Source: Pseudomonas tohonis (GTDB lineage: Bacteria > Pseudomonadota > Gammaproteobacteria > Pseudomonadales > Pseudomonadaceae). Taken from it: a DNA stretch of 64,000 nt. A program made the position numbers and the translations under genes. The notes under the pieces are model-generated. The model saw only the letters and a list, made by a program, of their open reading frames with translations. It ran no database searches and had not been told where the DNA came from. The number at the start of each line of letters is the position of its first letter. Positions within the stretch are counted from its first letter, which is position 1. The stretch is from assembly GCF_012767755.2 (NCBI RefSeq), contig NZ_AP023189.1, positions 2,420,001 through 2,484,000 on the forward strand, written 5' to 3'. Below are positions 30,692-38,943 of the stretch, piece by piece.

Positions 30692-32464
30692 ATGGGTCTG
30701 CTTTCCTCTCGCCAGCGCAACGCCCTGCGCATGGCCGCGCGCTTCGTCGCTCCCTATCGCTGGCGGGTGATCGGTGCGCTGCTGGCATTGCTGTTCACCG
30801 CCGCCATCACGCTGTCGATGGGGCAGGGCATCCGCCTGCTGGTGGACCAGGGGCTGGCGACACAGTCACCGCAAGCGCTGAACCATTCGATCCTGCTGTT
30901 CTTTGTCCTCGTGGTGGCCCTGGCGCTGGGTACCTTCAGCCGCTTCTATCTGGTGTCCTGGGTGGGCGAGCGCTTCGTCGCCGATATCCGCAAGCGGGTG
31001 TTCAACCACCTGATCGAGCTGCACCCCGGCTTCTTCGAAACCAACCGCGCCTCGGAGATCCAGTCGCGCCTGACCGCCGACACCACGCTGCTGCAATCGG
31101 TGATCGGCTCCTCGCTGTCGCTGGCGCTGCGCAACGGCATCATGCTGATCGGCGGCATCGCCCTGTTGTTCGTCACCAACCCCAAGCTGACCGGCATCGT
31201 GGTCGTCGCGCTGCCACTGGTGGTGGCGCCGATCCTCATTTTCGGCCGCCGCGTGCGCAACCTCTCGCGGCAGAGCCAGGACCGCATCGCCGATGTCGGC
31301 AGCTACGTCGGCGAGACCCTGGGGCAGATCAAGACGGTGCAGGCCTACAACCACCAGGCCCAGGACCGCGAGCGCTTCGGCCGCACGGTGGAAGGCGCCT
31401 TCGACACCGCGCGCAAGCGCATCGCCCAGCGCGCCTGGCTGATCACCGTGGTCATCGTGCTGGTGCTCGGCGCGGTGGGGGTGATGCTCTGGGTCGGCGG
31501 CATGGACGTGATCGCCGGGCGCATCTCCGGCGGTGACCTGGCGGCCTTCGTGTTCTACAGCCTGATCGTCGGTTCCGCCTTCGGTGCCATCAGCGAGGTG
31601 ATCGGCGAGCTGCAGAGTGCCGCCGGTGCCGCCGAGCGCATCGCCGAACTGTTGCAGACCCGCAGCACCATCAAGGCGCCCGAGAGCGACTTGCTGCGCC
31701 TGCCCGAGCGGGTCGAGGGCGAGCTGGAGTTGCGTGGCCTGCGGTTCGCCTACCCGACGCGGCCGCAGAGCCTGGCCATCGACGGCATCGACCTGCGCGT
31801 GCGCCCTGGCGAGACCCTGGCGCTGGTCGGGCCCTCGGGAGCCGGCAAGTCCACGCTCTTCGACCTGCTGCTGCGTTTCTTCGATCCCACCGAGGGCGAA
31901 GTGCGGGTGGACGGCCTGCCGATCCAGCGCCTGGACCCGGCCGACCTGCGTCGCTGCTTCGCCCTGGTGTCGCAGAGCCCGGCGCTGTTCTTCGGCAGCG
32001 TCGAGGACAACATCCGCTACGGCCGGCCCGCTGCCAGCCAGGCCGAAGTCGAGGCCGCGGCACGGGCCGCCCACGCCCACGAATTCATCCAGCGCATGCC
32101 CCAGGGCTACCAGACGCACCTGGGCGACGGCGGCATCGGTCTCTCCGGTGGCCAGCGGCAGCGCCTGGCCATCGCCCGTGCATTGCTGGTGGATGCCCCG
32201 ATCCTGCTCCTCGATGAAGCCACCAGTGCGCTGGACGCCGAGAGCGAGCACCTGATCCAGCAGGCCCTGCCCGAGGTGATGAGCGGGCGCACCACGCTGG
32301 TGATCGCCCACCGCCTGGCCACGGTGCAGAGTGCCGATCGCATCGCGGTCATCGACCAGGGCCGACTGGTCGCCATCGGCCGCCACCAGGAGCTGGTGCT
32401 GAGCAGCCCGCTCTATGCGCGACTGGCAGAGTTGCAGTTTTCCACGTCGAGAGAAACGGCCTGA
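30692..32464 (+). CDS. ABC exporter, fused permease/ATPase, MsbA/LapB-type
   Basis: A 590-aa half-transporter: six-helix membrane domain (about 25-310) and C-terminal nucleotide-binding domain with Walker A GPSGAGKST (about 384-392), signature LSGGQRQR, Walker B ILLLDEATSALD and H-loop VIAHRL. The full protein would work as a homodimer exporting lipids, peptides or drugs; substrate not predictable. The ATG at 30692 was chosen although the ribosome site (ACGAG) is weak; an upstream GTG at 30662 is possible. Spacing of 72 nt after the DCC gene. Confidence 0.88.
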   Translation: MGLLSSRQRNALRMAARFVAPYRWRVIGALLALLFTAAITLSMGQGIRLLVDQGLATQSPQALNHSILLFFVLVVALALGTFSRFYLVSWVGERFVADIRKRVFNHLIELHPGFFETNRASEIQSRLTADTTLLQSVIGSSLSLALRNGIMLIGGIALLFVTNPKLTGIVVVALPLVVAPILIFGRRVRNLSRQSQDRIADVGSYVGETLGQIKTVQAYNHQAQDRERFGRTVEGAFDTARKRIAQRAWLITVVIVLVLGAVGVMLWVGGMDVIAGRISGGDLAAFVFYSLIVGSAFGAISEVIGELQSAAGAAERIAELLQTRSTIKAPESDLLRLPERVEGELELRGLRFAYPTRPQSLAIDGIDLRVRPGETLALVGPSGAGKSTLFDLLLRFFDPTEGEVRVDGLPIQRLDPADLRRCFALVSQSPALFFGSVEDNIRYGRPAASQAEVEAAARAAHAHEFIQRMPQGYQTHLGDGGIGLSGGQRQRLAIARALLVDAPILLLDEATSALDAESEHLIQQALPEVMSGRTTLVIAHRLATVQSADRIAVIDQGRLVAIGRHQELVLSSPLYARLAELQFSTSRETA

Positions 32465-32486
32465 GCGGCCTCACAGGGAGTCAGTG

Positions 32487-33596
32487 GTGAAGGATGGATT
32501 GAGGGTGCTGGTGCTGGGGGGCTACGGCAATTTCGGCCGGTTGATCGTGCGGCGCCTGCGCAGTATCGAAGGTCTCGGCGTGATCGCCGCCGGGCGTGAC
32601 CTGGCCAAGGCCCGGGCGTTGGCGGTGGAAACCGGTTGCGAGGCGGCACGCCTGGATATCGACCAGGCCGGGTTGGCCCAGGCCTTCGTCGAGTTGGGTG
32701 CCCAGGTGGTGGTGTCCACGGTCGGGCCCTTCCAGGGGCAGGACTACCGGGTCGCCGAGGCGGCGCTGGAGGCTGGTTGCCATTACATCGACCTGGCCGA
32801 TGCGCGGGCCTTCGTCTGCGGCATCGACCGGCTGGACGCCGCTGCCCGCGAGCGCGGCCTGCTGGTCTGTGCAGGCGCCAGCTCGGTTCCGGGGCTGAGC
32901 GCGGCCGTGGTGGACGAGCTGCTGCCGCGCTTCAGCCGGCTGGACAGCATTGAGCACGGCATCAGTTCCTCGGAGAAGACGCCGGGGCTGTCGACCCTCG
33001 AGGCGGTGCTCGGCTACTGCGGCCGGCCGGTGCGAATCTGGCAGGACGGTGCCTGGGGCTCGCTCCACGGCTGGCAGGGCCTGCGCCGGCATGCCTTCCG
33101 CGCGCCGATGGGGCCGCGCTGGATAGGTGTTTGCGACATTCCCGACCTCGAACTCTTCCCCGCGCGCTACCCGGGCGTGCGCGACGTCAGTTTCCGCGCC
33201 GGCGTCGGCCTGCGTCTCACCCAGTTCGGCACCTGGGCGCTGTCCTGGCTGGTGCGCGGCGGGCTGGTGCGCAACGCCGTCGGCCTGGCGTCGCTGCTGC
33301 GCCGGGGGGCGGTGCTGGTGGAGCCCCTGGGCGACGGCCTCAGCGGCATGTTCGTGACGCTGCGCGGGCTGGATGGCGAGGGCCGGCCGCTGGTGCTCAC
33401 CTGGGAACTGGTCGCCTACGACAACGATGGCCCCAACATCCCCTGCATGGCCGCCGTGGCGCTGGTGCGCAAGCTCGCCGCAGGCACCCTGGCGGCGCGT
33501 GGCGCGATGCCCTGCATCGGCCTGTTCAGCCGCGCCGAGTACCTGGCGGAGCTGGAAGGCATGCGCATCGATGTGGCGATCCGGGAAGGGGAGTAG
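32487..33596 (+). CDS. saccharopine dehydrogenase-like NADP-binding protein
   Basis: A 369-aa protein opening with the Rossmann motif VLVLGGYGNFGRLIVRRL and continuing with VVVSTVGPFQGQDYRVAEAA, typical of saccharopine-dehydrogenase-like oxidoreductases. The C-terminal part (about 130-369) resembles no specific enzyme I can name. Start is one of two tandem GTG codons (32484 or 32487); CAGGGAG 6-9 nt upstream favours this region. It begins 22 nt after the ABC exporter stop, so both are likely co-transcribed. The IS110 element lies directly downstream. Confidence 0.84.
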   Translation: MKDGLRVLVLGGYGNFGRLIVRRLRSIEGLGVIAAGRDLAKARALAVETGCEAARLDIDQAGLAQAFVELGAQVVVSTVGPFQGQDYRVAEAALEAGCHYIDLADARAFVCGIDRLDAAARERGLLVCAGASSVPGLSAAVVDELLPRFSRLDSIEHGISSSEKTPGLSTLEAVLGYCGRPVRIWQDGAWGSLHGWQGLRRHAFRAPMGPRWIGVCDIPDLELFPARYPGVRDVSFRAGVGLRLTQFGTWALSWLVRGGLVRNAVGLASLLRRGAVLVEPLGDGLSGMFVTLRGLDGEGRPLVLTWELVAYDNDGPNIPCMAAVALVRKLAAGTLAARGAMPCIGLFSRAEYLAELEGMRIDVAIREGE

Positions 33597-33636
33597 CCGC
33601 GCTGGCTACGGCTCTTCGCAGATACCGTCTTGATTT

Positions 33637-34608
33637 CTAGTGAGCAAGGGCCAGTTTTGCGTCAAATGGCCGGCCTGATTTCAAGACGCCGTAGGCGATG
33701 CTCAGCAGCTTGCGCATGGCGGCGCAGACGATCTGCTTGCCGGTCTTGCCCTTCGCCCTCAATCGTTCGCTCAGGGCCCTGACAGCCTCGTTGTACGTCA
33801 GGGCACTGATCGCGGGCATGAACAAGCCGGCCCGCAGGCGCGATGAGCCCGTCTTGGAGATACGTGTCTGTCCCCGGTGGTTCCCGGACTCCTGCAGCCG
33901 CGGATTGAGCCCGGCAAAGGCAGTGACGGCGCGGCTGTTGGCAAAGCGCAGTGGGTCGCCCAGCTCCGCCAGGAGCAGGGCGGCGGTCTTGTCGGCGATC
34001 CCGTCAATGCTGGTCAGCAGGTCGCGCTTGCCGCGCAGATCCGGGTCGTTGTCGATGTGGTCGTCGATCGCCTTGAGGGTCTCTTCGATCTCCTGACCGA
34101 TATGTTCCAGCACCGACTGGATCGAGGCCTGGACGCTGGCATCGGCCACTTCCAGGCGGTTGCGCTCCATCTGCTCGATTTCGCGCAGGTCCTCCAGGCG
34201 CCGTACCAGGGCTTTCAAACGCCGCACGGCACGGGGCTCGGGTTGCCAGGGACGCAGACTGTCCTGATGGCGCTCGCCGTATTCGGCGATCAGCTTGGCG
34301 TCGACCTTGTCGGTCTTCACCCGCTGCAACTGACTACGGGCGTAGTGGGCGATTTGTGCCGGGTTGAGGACACAGACCCGATAGCCTTGCTCCAACAGCC
34401 ATTCGGCCAGGGCTTCATGGTGGATGCCGGTGGCCTCCATCACGACCCAGGCTCCGGGTTCGCTGTGTTTGTTCAGCCAGTCGCGCAAGACGGCGAAGCC
34501 CGCTTTGTCGTTGGCCAGCTTGGCCTTGGTGCGGTACTTGCCGTTGGGCTGCAGGGTGGCGAGGTCAAAGGTGTGTTTGGCGATGTCGATGCCGATGACG
34601 CTGGGCAT
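33637..34608 (-). CDS. IS110 family transposase
   Basis: A 323-aa DEDD recombinase. RuvC-like N-terminal domain with D8 (VIGIDIAKHTFD), E58 (WVVMEATGIHHEAL), D100 and D103 (KTDKVDAKLIAEYGE); middle coiled coil (about 125-190); C-terminal transposase_20 domain with SIDGIADKTAALLLAELGD, FAGLNPRLQESG and the RISKTGSSRLRAGLF segment that holds the Tnp active site. Complete, no frameshift. ATG preceded by AGAGGAGAATCC. IS110 enzymes of the IS621 group use an RNA made from the non-coding end to choose donor and target DNA. Confidence 0.95.
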   Translation of the reverse strand: MPSVIGIDIAKHTFDLATLQPNGKYRTKAKLANDKAGFAVLRDWLNKHSEPGAWVVMEATGIHHEALAEWLLEQGYRVCVLNPAQIAHYARSQLQRVKTDKVDAKLIAEYGERHQDSLRPWQPEPRAVRRLKALVRRLEDLREIEQMERNRLEVADASVQASIQSVLEHIGQEIEETLKAIDDHIDNDPDLRGKRDLLTSIDGIADKTAALLLAELGDPLRFANSRAVTAFAGLNPRLQESGNHRGQTRISKTGSSRLRAGLFMPAISALTYNEAVRALSERLRAKGKTGKQIVCAAMRKLLSIAYGVLKSGRPFDAKLALAH

Positions 34609-34639
34609 GGATTCTCCTCTCGATCCGTTCAGACGCGAT

Positions 34640-34830
34640 CATCACTGCACCCGACCCAACCTTGTAGATGCGAGCTCGAGGCTCTGGATACCGTTCGGGC
34701 TGTTCGAGTGAGTGTGGAGGGGCGGAGCACTATCTACGTTGCAGGCTCGTGGCCTAAGGATGGATACGACTTCCAGCCCCTCCCCCGATGATCAGTCGGG
34801 GACTATTACCCCTGTGGAGGTATTAGTCGA
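34640..34830 (-). ncRNA. candidate bridge RNA of the IS110 element
   Basis: The region between the transposase start and the element edge holds several paired segments (plus-strand coordinates): 34803-34810 with 34819-34826 (8 bp, one mismatch), 34783-34788 with 34796-34801 (CCCCGA/TCGGGG, 7-nt loop), and a long-range 8-bp stem 34716-34723 with 34776-34783 enclosing 52 nt. IS110-group elements are known to encode a structured bridge RNA upstream of the transposase. Exact ends and guide loops are not resolved by eye. Confidence 0.5.
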
Positions 34831-34838
34831 GATACAAG

Positions 34839-34879
34839 GATGGGTCGGGCGGCGTTCCGCGAGCGCAGCGAAACCCATC
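34839..34879. repeat. REP-like palindrome flanking the IS
   Basis: GATGGGT (34839-34845) pairs with ACCCATC (34873-34879), with a GC-rich interior GCGTTCCGCGAGCGC. The form resembles the common Pseudomonas intergenic palindrome with GGATGGGT and ACCCATC ends. It lies 4 nt from the proposed IS edge. Confidence 0.65.
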
Positions 34880-34914
34880 GTTGCGGAGCTTCAGGGGCCC
34901 CGCATCCAGGCAAT

Positions 34915-34939
34915 AAAAAACCGGCCACTCGGGCCGGTT
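34915..34939 (-). terminator. ppnP terminator
   Basis: On the minus strand AACCGGCC and GGCCGGTT form an 8-bp stem with a CGAGT loop, followed by a run of six T. It lies 18 nt past the ppnP stop. Confidence 0.85.
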
Positions 34940-34956
34940 CTTCACCACATTGCAAC

Positions 34957-35238
34957 TCAGCGGTATTCGCAGAGGTACGCGGTGTCCTGGGCGACTTTCA
35001 GCTGGAACTTGCTGTCGGCCGGCACGGTGAACTTGCTGCCGGCGGCGAAGGTTTCCCAGCTGTCGCTGCCCGGCAGCTTGACGGTCAGGGCGCCGGCGAC
35101 GACGTGCATCACTTCCAGTTGGCTGGTGCCGAATTCGTATTCGCCAGGGGCCATCACGCCGATGGTGGCGGGGCCTTCGCTCATGCCGAAGGCGATGGAT
35201 TTGACGGTGCCGTCGAAGTACTCGTTGACCTTGAACAT
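34957..35238 (-). CDS. ppnP: pyrimidine/purine nucleoside phosphorylase PpnP
   Basis: A 93-aa single-domain cupin, the normal PpnP (formerly YaiE/DUF1255) length. Starts [16 protein letters not shown] and contains the conserved [14 protein letters not shown] and [16 protein letters not shown] segments. The E. coli enzyme phosphorolyses a broad range of nucleosides to free base and ribose 1-phosphate. ATG preceded by AGGATCCCTGCC. Single gene with its own terminator. Confidence 0.93.
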   Translation of the reverse strand: MFKVNEYFDGTVKSIAFGMSEGPATIGVMAPGEYEFGTSQLEVMHVVAGALTVKLPGSDSWETFAAGSKFTVPADSKFQLKVAQDTAYLCEYR

Positions 35239-35327
35239 GGCAGGGATCCTTGAGAGGGGTTGGAAAAAGGGCCCGCCAGTATGCCCAAGCCGCTTTGCAG
35301 CGTCACTAGGCAATGCGGCGGGGCGTT

Positions 35328-35876
35328 TCAGGAGGTCGCCGGGAGTACCAGGGGCAGCAGGCGCGCGGTGTTGCGTGCATCTTCCAGGGCCCGGTGCTGC
35401 TGGCCCTGGAAGCTGAGGCCGGCCAGTTGCAGCGCGGTGTGCAGGCCCACCGGCTGCTTGAGCTGGCGGACGCGGGCGAAGTGCTGCTTGAGGTTGAGAT
35501 GGGGAATGGTGGCGAGGCGGCTGACCACCTGCTGCTGGCGCCACTCCTGCTCCAGCTGGCGGCGGTCGTAATCGCCCCAGCTGACCCAGTTGACCAGGCG
35601 TGGCTGGTAGTTCTGCAGCCAGCGTTCGAAGGCCGGCCAGACCTGCGCCAGCGGCGCGGCGCTGTCGACGCTGGCCTGGCTGATGTGGGTCAGCTGGCGG
35701 CAGAAGGTGGTCAGGCAGGGGCGACGCAATGGGCGCACGAAGCGCTGGAAATGGTCCACCTCGCGACCGTCGGCGGCCACGATCGAGGCGCCGATCTCGA
35801 TGATCTCCATGTCTTCCAGGGGCCAGCCGCCTTCCTCGGTCGTGGCCTCCAGGTCTATCACCAGCCAGTGCGGCAT
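35328..35876 (-). CDS. DEDDh 3'-5' exonuclease domain protein
   Basis: A 182-aa RNase T/DnaQ-fold exonuclease. Metal-binding motifs: VIDLEAT (D6 and E8), the middle [13 protein letters not shown] (Asp of Exo II), and [13 protein letters not shown] (His and Asp of Exo III, DEDDh class). Resembles the KapD/ERI-1-type family of small RNA/DNA exonucleases; the physiological substrate is not known. ATG preceded by AAGGAGAGCCCC. Single gene, 89 nt upstream of ppnP on the same strand. Confidence 0.86.
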   Translation of the reverse strand: MPHWLVIDLEATTEEGGWPLEDMEIIEIGASIVAADGREVDHFQRFVRPLRRPCLTTFCRQLTHISQASVDSAAPLAQVWPAFERWLQNYQPRLVNWVSWGDYDRRQLEQEWRQQQVVSRLATIPHLNLKQHFARVRQLKQPVGLHTALQLAGLSFQGQQHRALEDARNTARLLPLVLPATS

Positions 35877-35996
35877 GGGGCTCTCCTTGGCGCTTGCGGG
35901 GTGTTGCGGCAACTTCCGGGCGAGTATGGAGGGGCTTTCGCGGCTCGGCAAACCGCGTGTTAGGCTTCCAGGGACTTGCACAGAGGAGGGTTTGAG

Positions 35997-36869
35997 ATGG
36001 CGAAGGTGACCTTTATCGGGCTCGGCGTGATGGGCTTCCACATGGCCGGCCACCTGGCGTGCGAAGGGCACGAGGTGCGCGTCTACAACCGCTCGCCGGA
36101 AAAGGCCTCGCTCTGGTGCGACGAATTCGGTGGCGACAGTTTCGCCACCCCGCGCGAGGCGGCGCAGGGCTCGGACCTGGTGATGACCTGCGTGGGCAAC
36201 GACGATGACCTGCGCGCGGTGGTGCTGGGTGAGGACGGCGCCTTCGCCGGCATGCAGCCCGGCAGCGTGCTGGTGGATCACACCACCGCCTCGGCCGATG
36301 TGGCCCAGGAGCTGGCCGCCCTGGCCGCCGAGCGTGGGCTGGGCTTTCTCGATGCGCCGGTCTCCGGCGGCCAGGCGGGCGCCGAGAGCGGCATGCTGAC
36401 GGTGATGGTCGGGGGTGAGCGCGAACTCTACGAGCGGGCGGCGCCGGTGATCGACAGCTACGCACGGATGACCCGGCTGATGGGCCCGGTTGGCAGCGGC
36501 CAACTGACCAAGATGGTCAACCAGATCTGCGTCGGCGGGCTGCTCCAGGGGCTTTCCGAGGCCCTGCATTTCGCCCGTCGCTCCGGGCTCGACGCGGCGG
36601 CGGCCATGGAGGTGATCGGCAAGGGCGCGGCGCAGTCCTGGCAACTGGAACACCGCCACCAGAGCATGCTCGAAGGCAAGTTCGACTTCGGCTTCGCCGT
36701 GGACCTGATGCGCAAGGACTTCGCCATCGTCTTCGCCGAGGCCCAGCGCAACGGCGCGCAACTGCCGGTCACCGAACTGGTGGACCGCTTCTACGGCGAG
36801 ATCCAGGCCGAGGGCGGCGGGCGCTGGGATACCTCCAGCCTGATCACCCGCCTCGAACCGCCGAAGTGA
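35997..36869 (+). CDS. NAD(P)-dependent beta-hydroxyacid dehydrogenase (HIBADH family)
   Basis: A 290-aa dehydrogenase with Rossmann motif [17 protein letters not shown], the substrate-binding [10 protein letters not shown] and [13 protein letters not shown], and the catalytic Lys in [10 protein letters not shown] (about 170). Family members oxidise 3-hydroxyisobutyrate, tartronate semialdehyde, L-serine or related compounds; the substrate cannot be told from sequence. ATG at 35997 follows AGAGGAGGGTTTGAG. It ends 49 nt before the convergent membrane-protein gene. Confidence 0.88.
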   Translation: MAKVTFIGLGVMGFHMAGHLACEGHEVRVYNRSPEKASLWCDEFGGDSFATPREAAQGSDLVMTCVGNDDDLRAVVLGEDGAFAGMQPGSVLVDHTTASADVAQELAALAAERGLGFLDAPVSGGQAGAESGMLTVMVGGERELYERAAPVIDSYARMTRLMGPVGSGQLTKMVNQICVGGLLQGLSEALHFARRSGLDAAAAMEVIGKGAAQSWQLEHRHQSMLEGKFDFGFAVDLMRKDFAIVFAEAQRNGAQLPVTELVDRFYGEIQAEGGGRWDTSSLITRLEPPK

Positions 36870-36917
36870 GCCTGGCGCGGTCGGTCGCAACGACCGCCGC
36901 GCCGCGCGTGAACGGGC

Positions 36918-37259
36918 TCAGGCGCGGAAGATGAAGTACACCGCGCCGAGCAGGCACAGGCCGGCCCAGAGGTAATCGAGCTTCAGCGGCTGCTGCATGA
37001 AGTAGACGCTGAAGGGCACGAACACCGCGAGGGTGATCACCTCCTGCATGATCTTCAACTGGCCGACCGACAGCGCCGTGTAGCCGATGCGGTTGGCCGG
37101 CACCTGCAGCAGGTACTCGAACAGCGCGATCCCCCAGCTGATCAGTGCGGCGATGATCCAGGGCTTGGTGTTCAGGGTCTTGAGATGGCCGTACCAGGCG
37201 AACGTCATGAAGACGTTGGACAGGGTGAGCAACAGGGCGGTCTGCAGCCAAACCGGCAT
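36918..37259 (-). CDS. DMT-type small membrane protein (DUF486)
   Basis: A 113-aa protein with four hydrophobic segments; LLLTLSNVFMTFAWYGHLK and ISWGIALFEYLLQVPANRIG are typical of DUF486, and the last helix contains GLCLLGAVYFIF. Possibly a small transporter of the drug/metabolite superfamily; function unproven. ATG at 37259 preceded by GGAGTCACCGTC. A longer reading frame to 37451 adds Pro/Ala-rich antisense of the neighbouring pseudogene and was rejected. Confidence 0.85.
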   Translation of the reverse strand: MPVWLQTALLLTLSNVFMTFAWYGHLKTLNTKPWIIAALISWGIALFEYLLQVPANRIGYTALSVGQLKIMQEVITLAVFVPFSVYFMQQPLKLDYLWAGLCLLGAVYFIFRA

Positions 37260-37330
37260 GACGGTGACTCCGCGATGTGAGGATGCGCGCCAGACTAAAT
37301 GGCGGTGCAGGACAAGAAAAGGGGCGAGCG

Positions 37331-38863
37331 ATGCGCAGGTGGGTGAAAGGGGCGGCGGCCACGTTGCTGGCAGCGGCGGCGGGGGCGGCGGGATGGCAGG
37401 GGCTGCAGATGTGGAAGCAGCGCGCCGTGCTGGCCGAACTGGTGGTGCCATCGGCCTTCGCCATTCCCCGTGACTTCGACTTCGGCGACTACCGCCTGGC
37501 CTGGAATGGCCACGGCCTGGCGCTGAGCCCGAAGGGCGACCCAGGCAAGCGGCTGTGGGCCACCGAGGGTGGCTTCCTCGCCGCCGGTATCGGCGAGGCC
37601 CAGGTCGAAGAGCACCGTGGTGCCTTGTTCGTCGACGAGCGCCGGGAGCTCCTCTGCCGCGAGCAGAGCCTGGACAGCTTCCAGGGGGCGGGCCAGCGGC
37701 TGGTGCTGCGGGGCCACCTGCGTTGCGCCGACGGTGCCGTGAGCGGCTATGCCCTGGTGCTGGAGGCCGATGGCGGACGCGGTGTGCGCCTAGCCGTGTC
37801 GCTGGATGACCCGCGCCTCAACCGCCTCTACCTGAACTGGCAGCGGGACGCCGACGAACGCTTCTTCGGCTTCGGCGAGCCGTTCAGCGCCTTCGACCTG
37901 GCTGGCCGCCGCCTGCCCATCCTGGTGCAGGAACAGGGCATCGGCCGTGGCCTGCAGCCCATCGCCCCGGCTGCGGACCTCACGGCACGGGCCGGTGGCG
38001 ATTGGTCGAGCAGCTACGCGCCGGTGCCCTATTTCCTCACCTCGAAGTTGCGCGCCTTCTTCAGCGAATCCAGTGCCTACCAGGTGTTCGACCTGCGCGA
38101 CCCGGCTCGGGTGGGCCTGGAGGTGCACGAGGGCAACCTGACCGCGCGCATCTACAGCGGCGACAGCCCGGCCGCCCTGGTGCGGGCTCACGCCTCCGTG
38201 GTCGGGCACAAGGCGCCGCTGCCGGACTGAACCCGGCCCGGGGATGCTCGGCCGGGGCTTCTCCGGCTGGATGCCGACTTCGGCGAGGCGTTGCCCTTCG
38301 AGGCGCGCCCGGCCTCGAGCGAGGATGCGGCCTTGCTGCACAACCGCTTCCCGGAAGCGTGGGCGTGGCTCAACCTTTGGAAGAGGTCGGCGGGGAAGGG
38401 GAACTGCTGTCCTTCACCCGCGCCGGCTACATCCGCAGCCCGGGCCTGACCACCGGCATTTGGCTGGGTGACCAGCTGGTGACCTGGGACGCCCACGATG
38501 GCCTGCACAGCGCGCTGCCGGGGCTGCTCTCCGGCGGGCTTTCGGGCTTCGCCCTCGACCACGCCGACACCGGCGGCTATACCACCATCGGCAACCCGCT
38601 GAAGGATTCCCACCGCAGCGAAGAGTAGCTGCAACGCTGTGGTGGCGCCGGTGCTGGAAGCAGGCGTCGAGCGCCTGCAGGTGGCACGGCCCGCCGGCTC
38701 CAGGGTGCACCTCTGGTCGCGGGCCAGGTACCGGGCATCGCCCGGCACGCGGGTGGAGGTCGCGGCGCCCATCGGCCAGCCGGCGGTGTTCTACCCGGAA
38801 GGCTCTGCGGTGGGCGAGGCGTTGCGCCAGGCGCTGCGGGAGCGAGGGATCACCGGCTCCTGA
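37331..38863 (+). pseudogene. GH31 sulfoquinovosidase-like glycosidase, broken
   Basis: The first 300 codons (37331-38230) are intact: N-terminal signal/anchor (VKGAAATLLAAAAGAAGW) and the GH31 N-terminal domain including FFGFGEPFSAFDLAGR and VQEQGIGRGL, which resemble YihQ. It stops after HKAPLPD. About 145 residues of the barrel are missing. Then SGWM (frame 3) shifts by one base to DADFGEALPFEA, the nucleophile Asp region, shifts again to SFTRAGYIRSPG and WLGDQLVTWDAHDGL (acid/base region), stops at 38628, and a last piece ending APIGQPAVFYPEGS (38639-38863) remains after another gap. Original substrate probably an alpha-glycoside such as sulfoquinovoside. Confidence 0.9.
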
Positions 38864-38943
38864 GGCGAGCACCGGAGGCTGTCTATACTGCCGAGGCGAC
38901 CGTTCGGTCGCGGTGATCTCCCCTCCGTTGCGAGCCGGCCTTC

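Larger units (their letters stand above)
33620..34835 (-). mobile_element. IS110-family insertion sequence, ends approximate
   Basis: One transposase gene with a short 3' flank and a long (about 220-nt) non-coding 5' flank, no terminal inverted repeats seen. AGATAC occurs at both proposed edges (33620-33625 and 34830-34835); I use it as a tentative boundary, since IS110 elements lack ordinary target duplications but have short matching cores. It is inserted between the saccharopine-dehydrogenase-like gene and a REP-like palindrome at 34839, in keeping with the known preference of several Pseudomonas IS110 elements for REP sequences. The reading frame is intact, so it may be active. Confidence 0.75.

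Noticed and set aside
36918..37451. Longer DUF486 frame starting at 37451
   Set aside because: The added 64 residues are Pro/Ala-rich antisense of the pseudogene start; the ATG at 37259 has a ribosome site.
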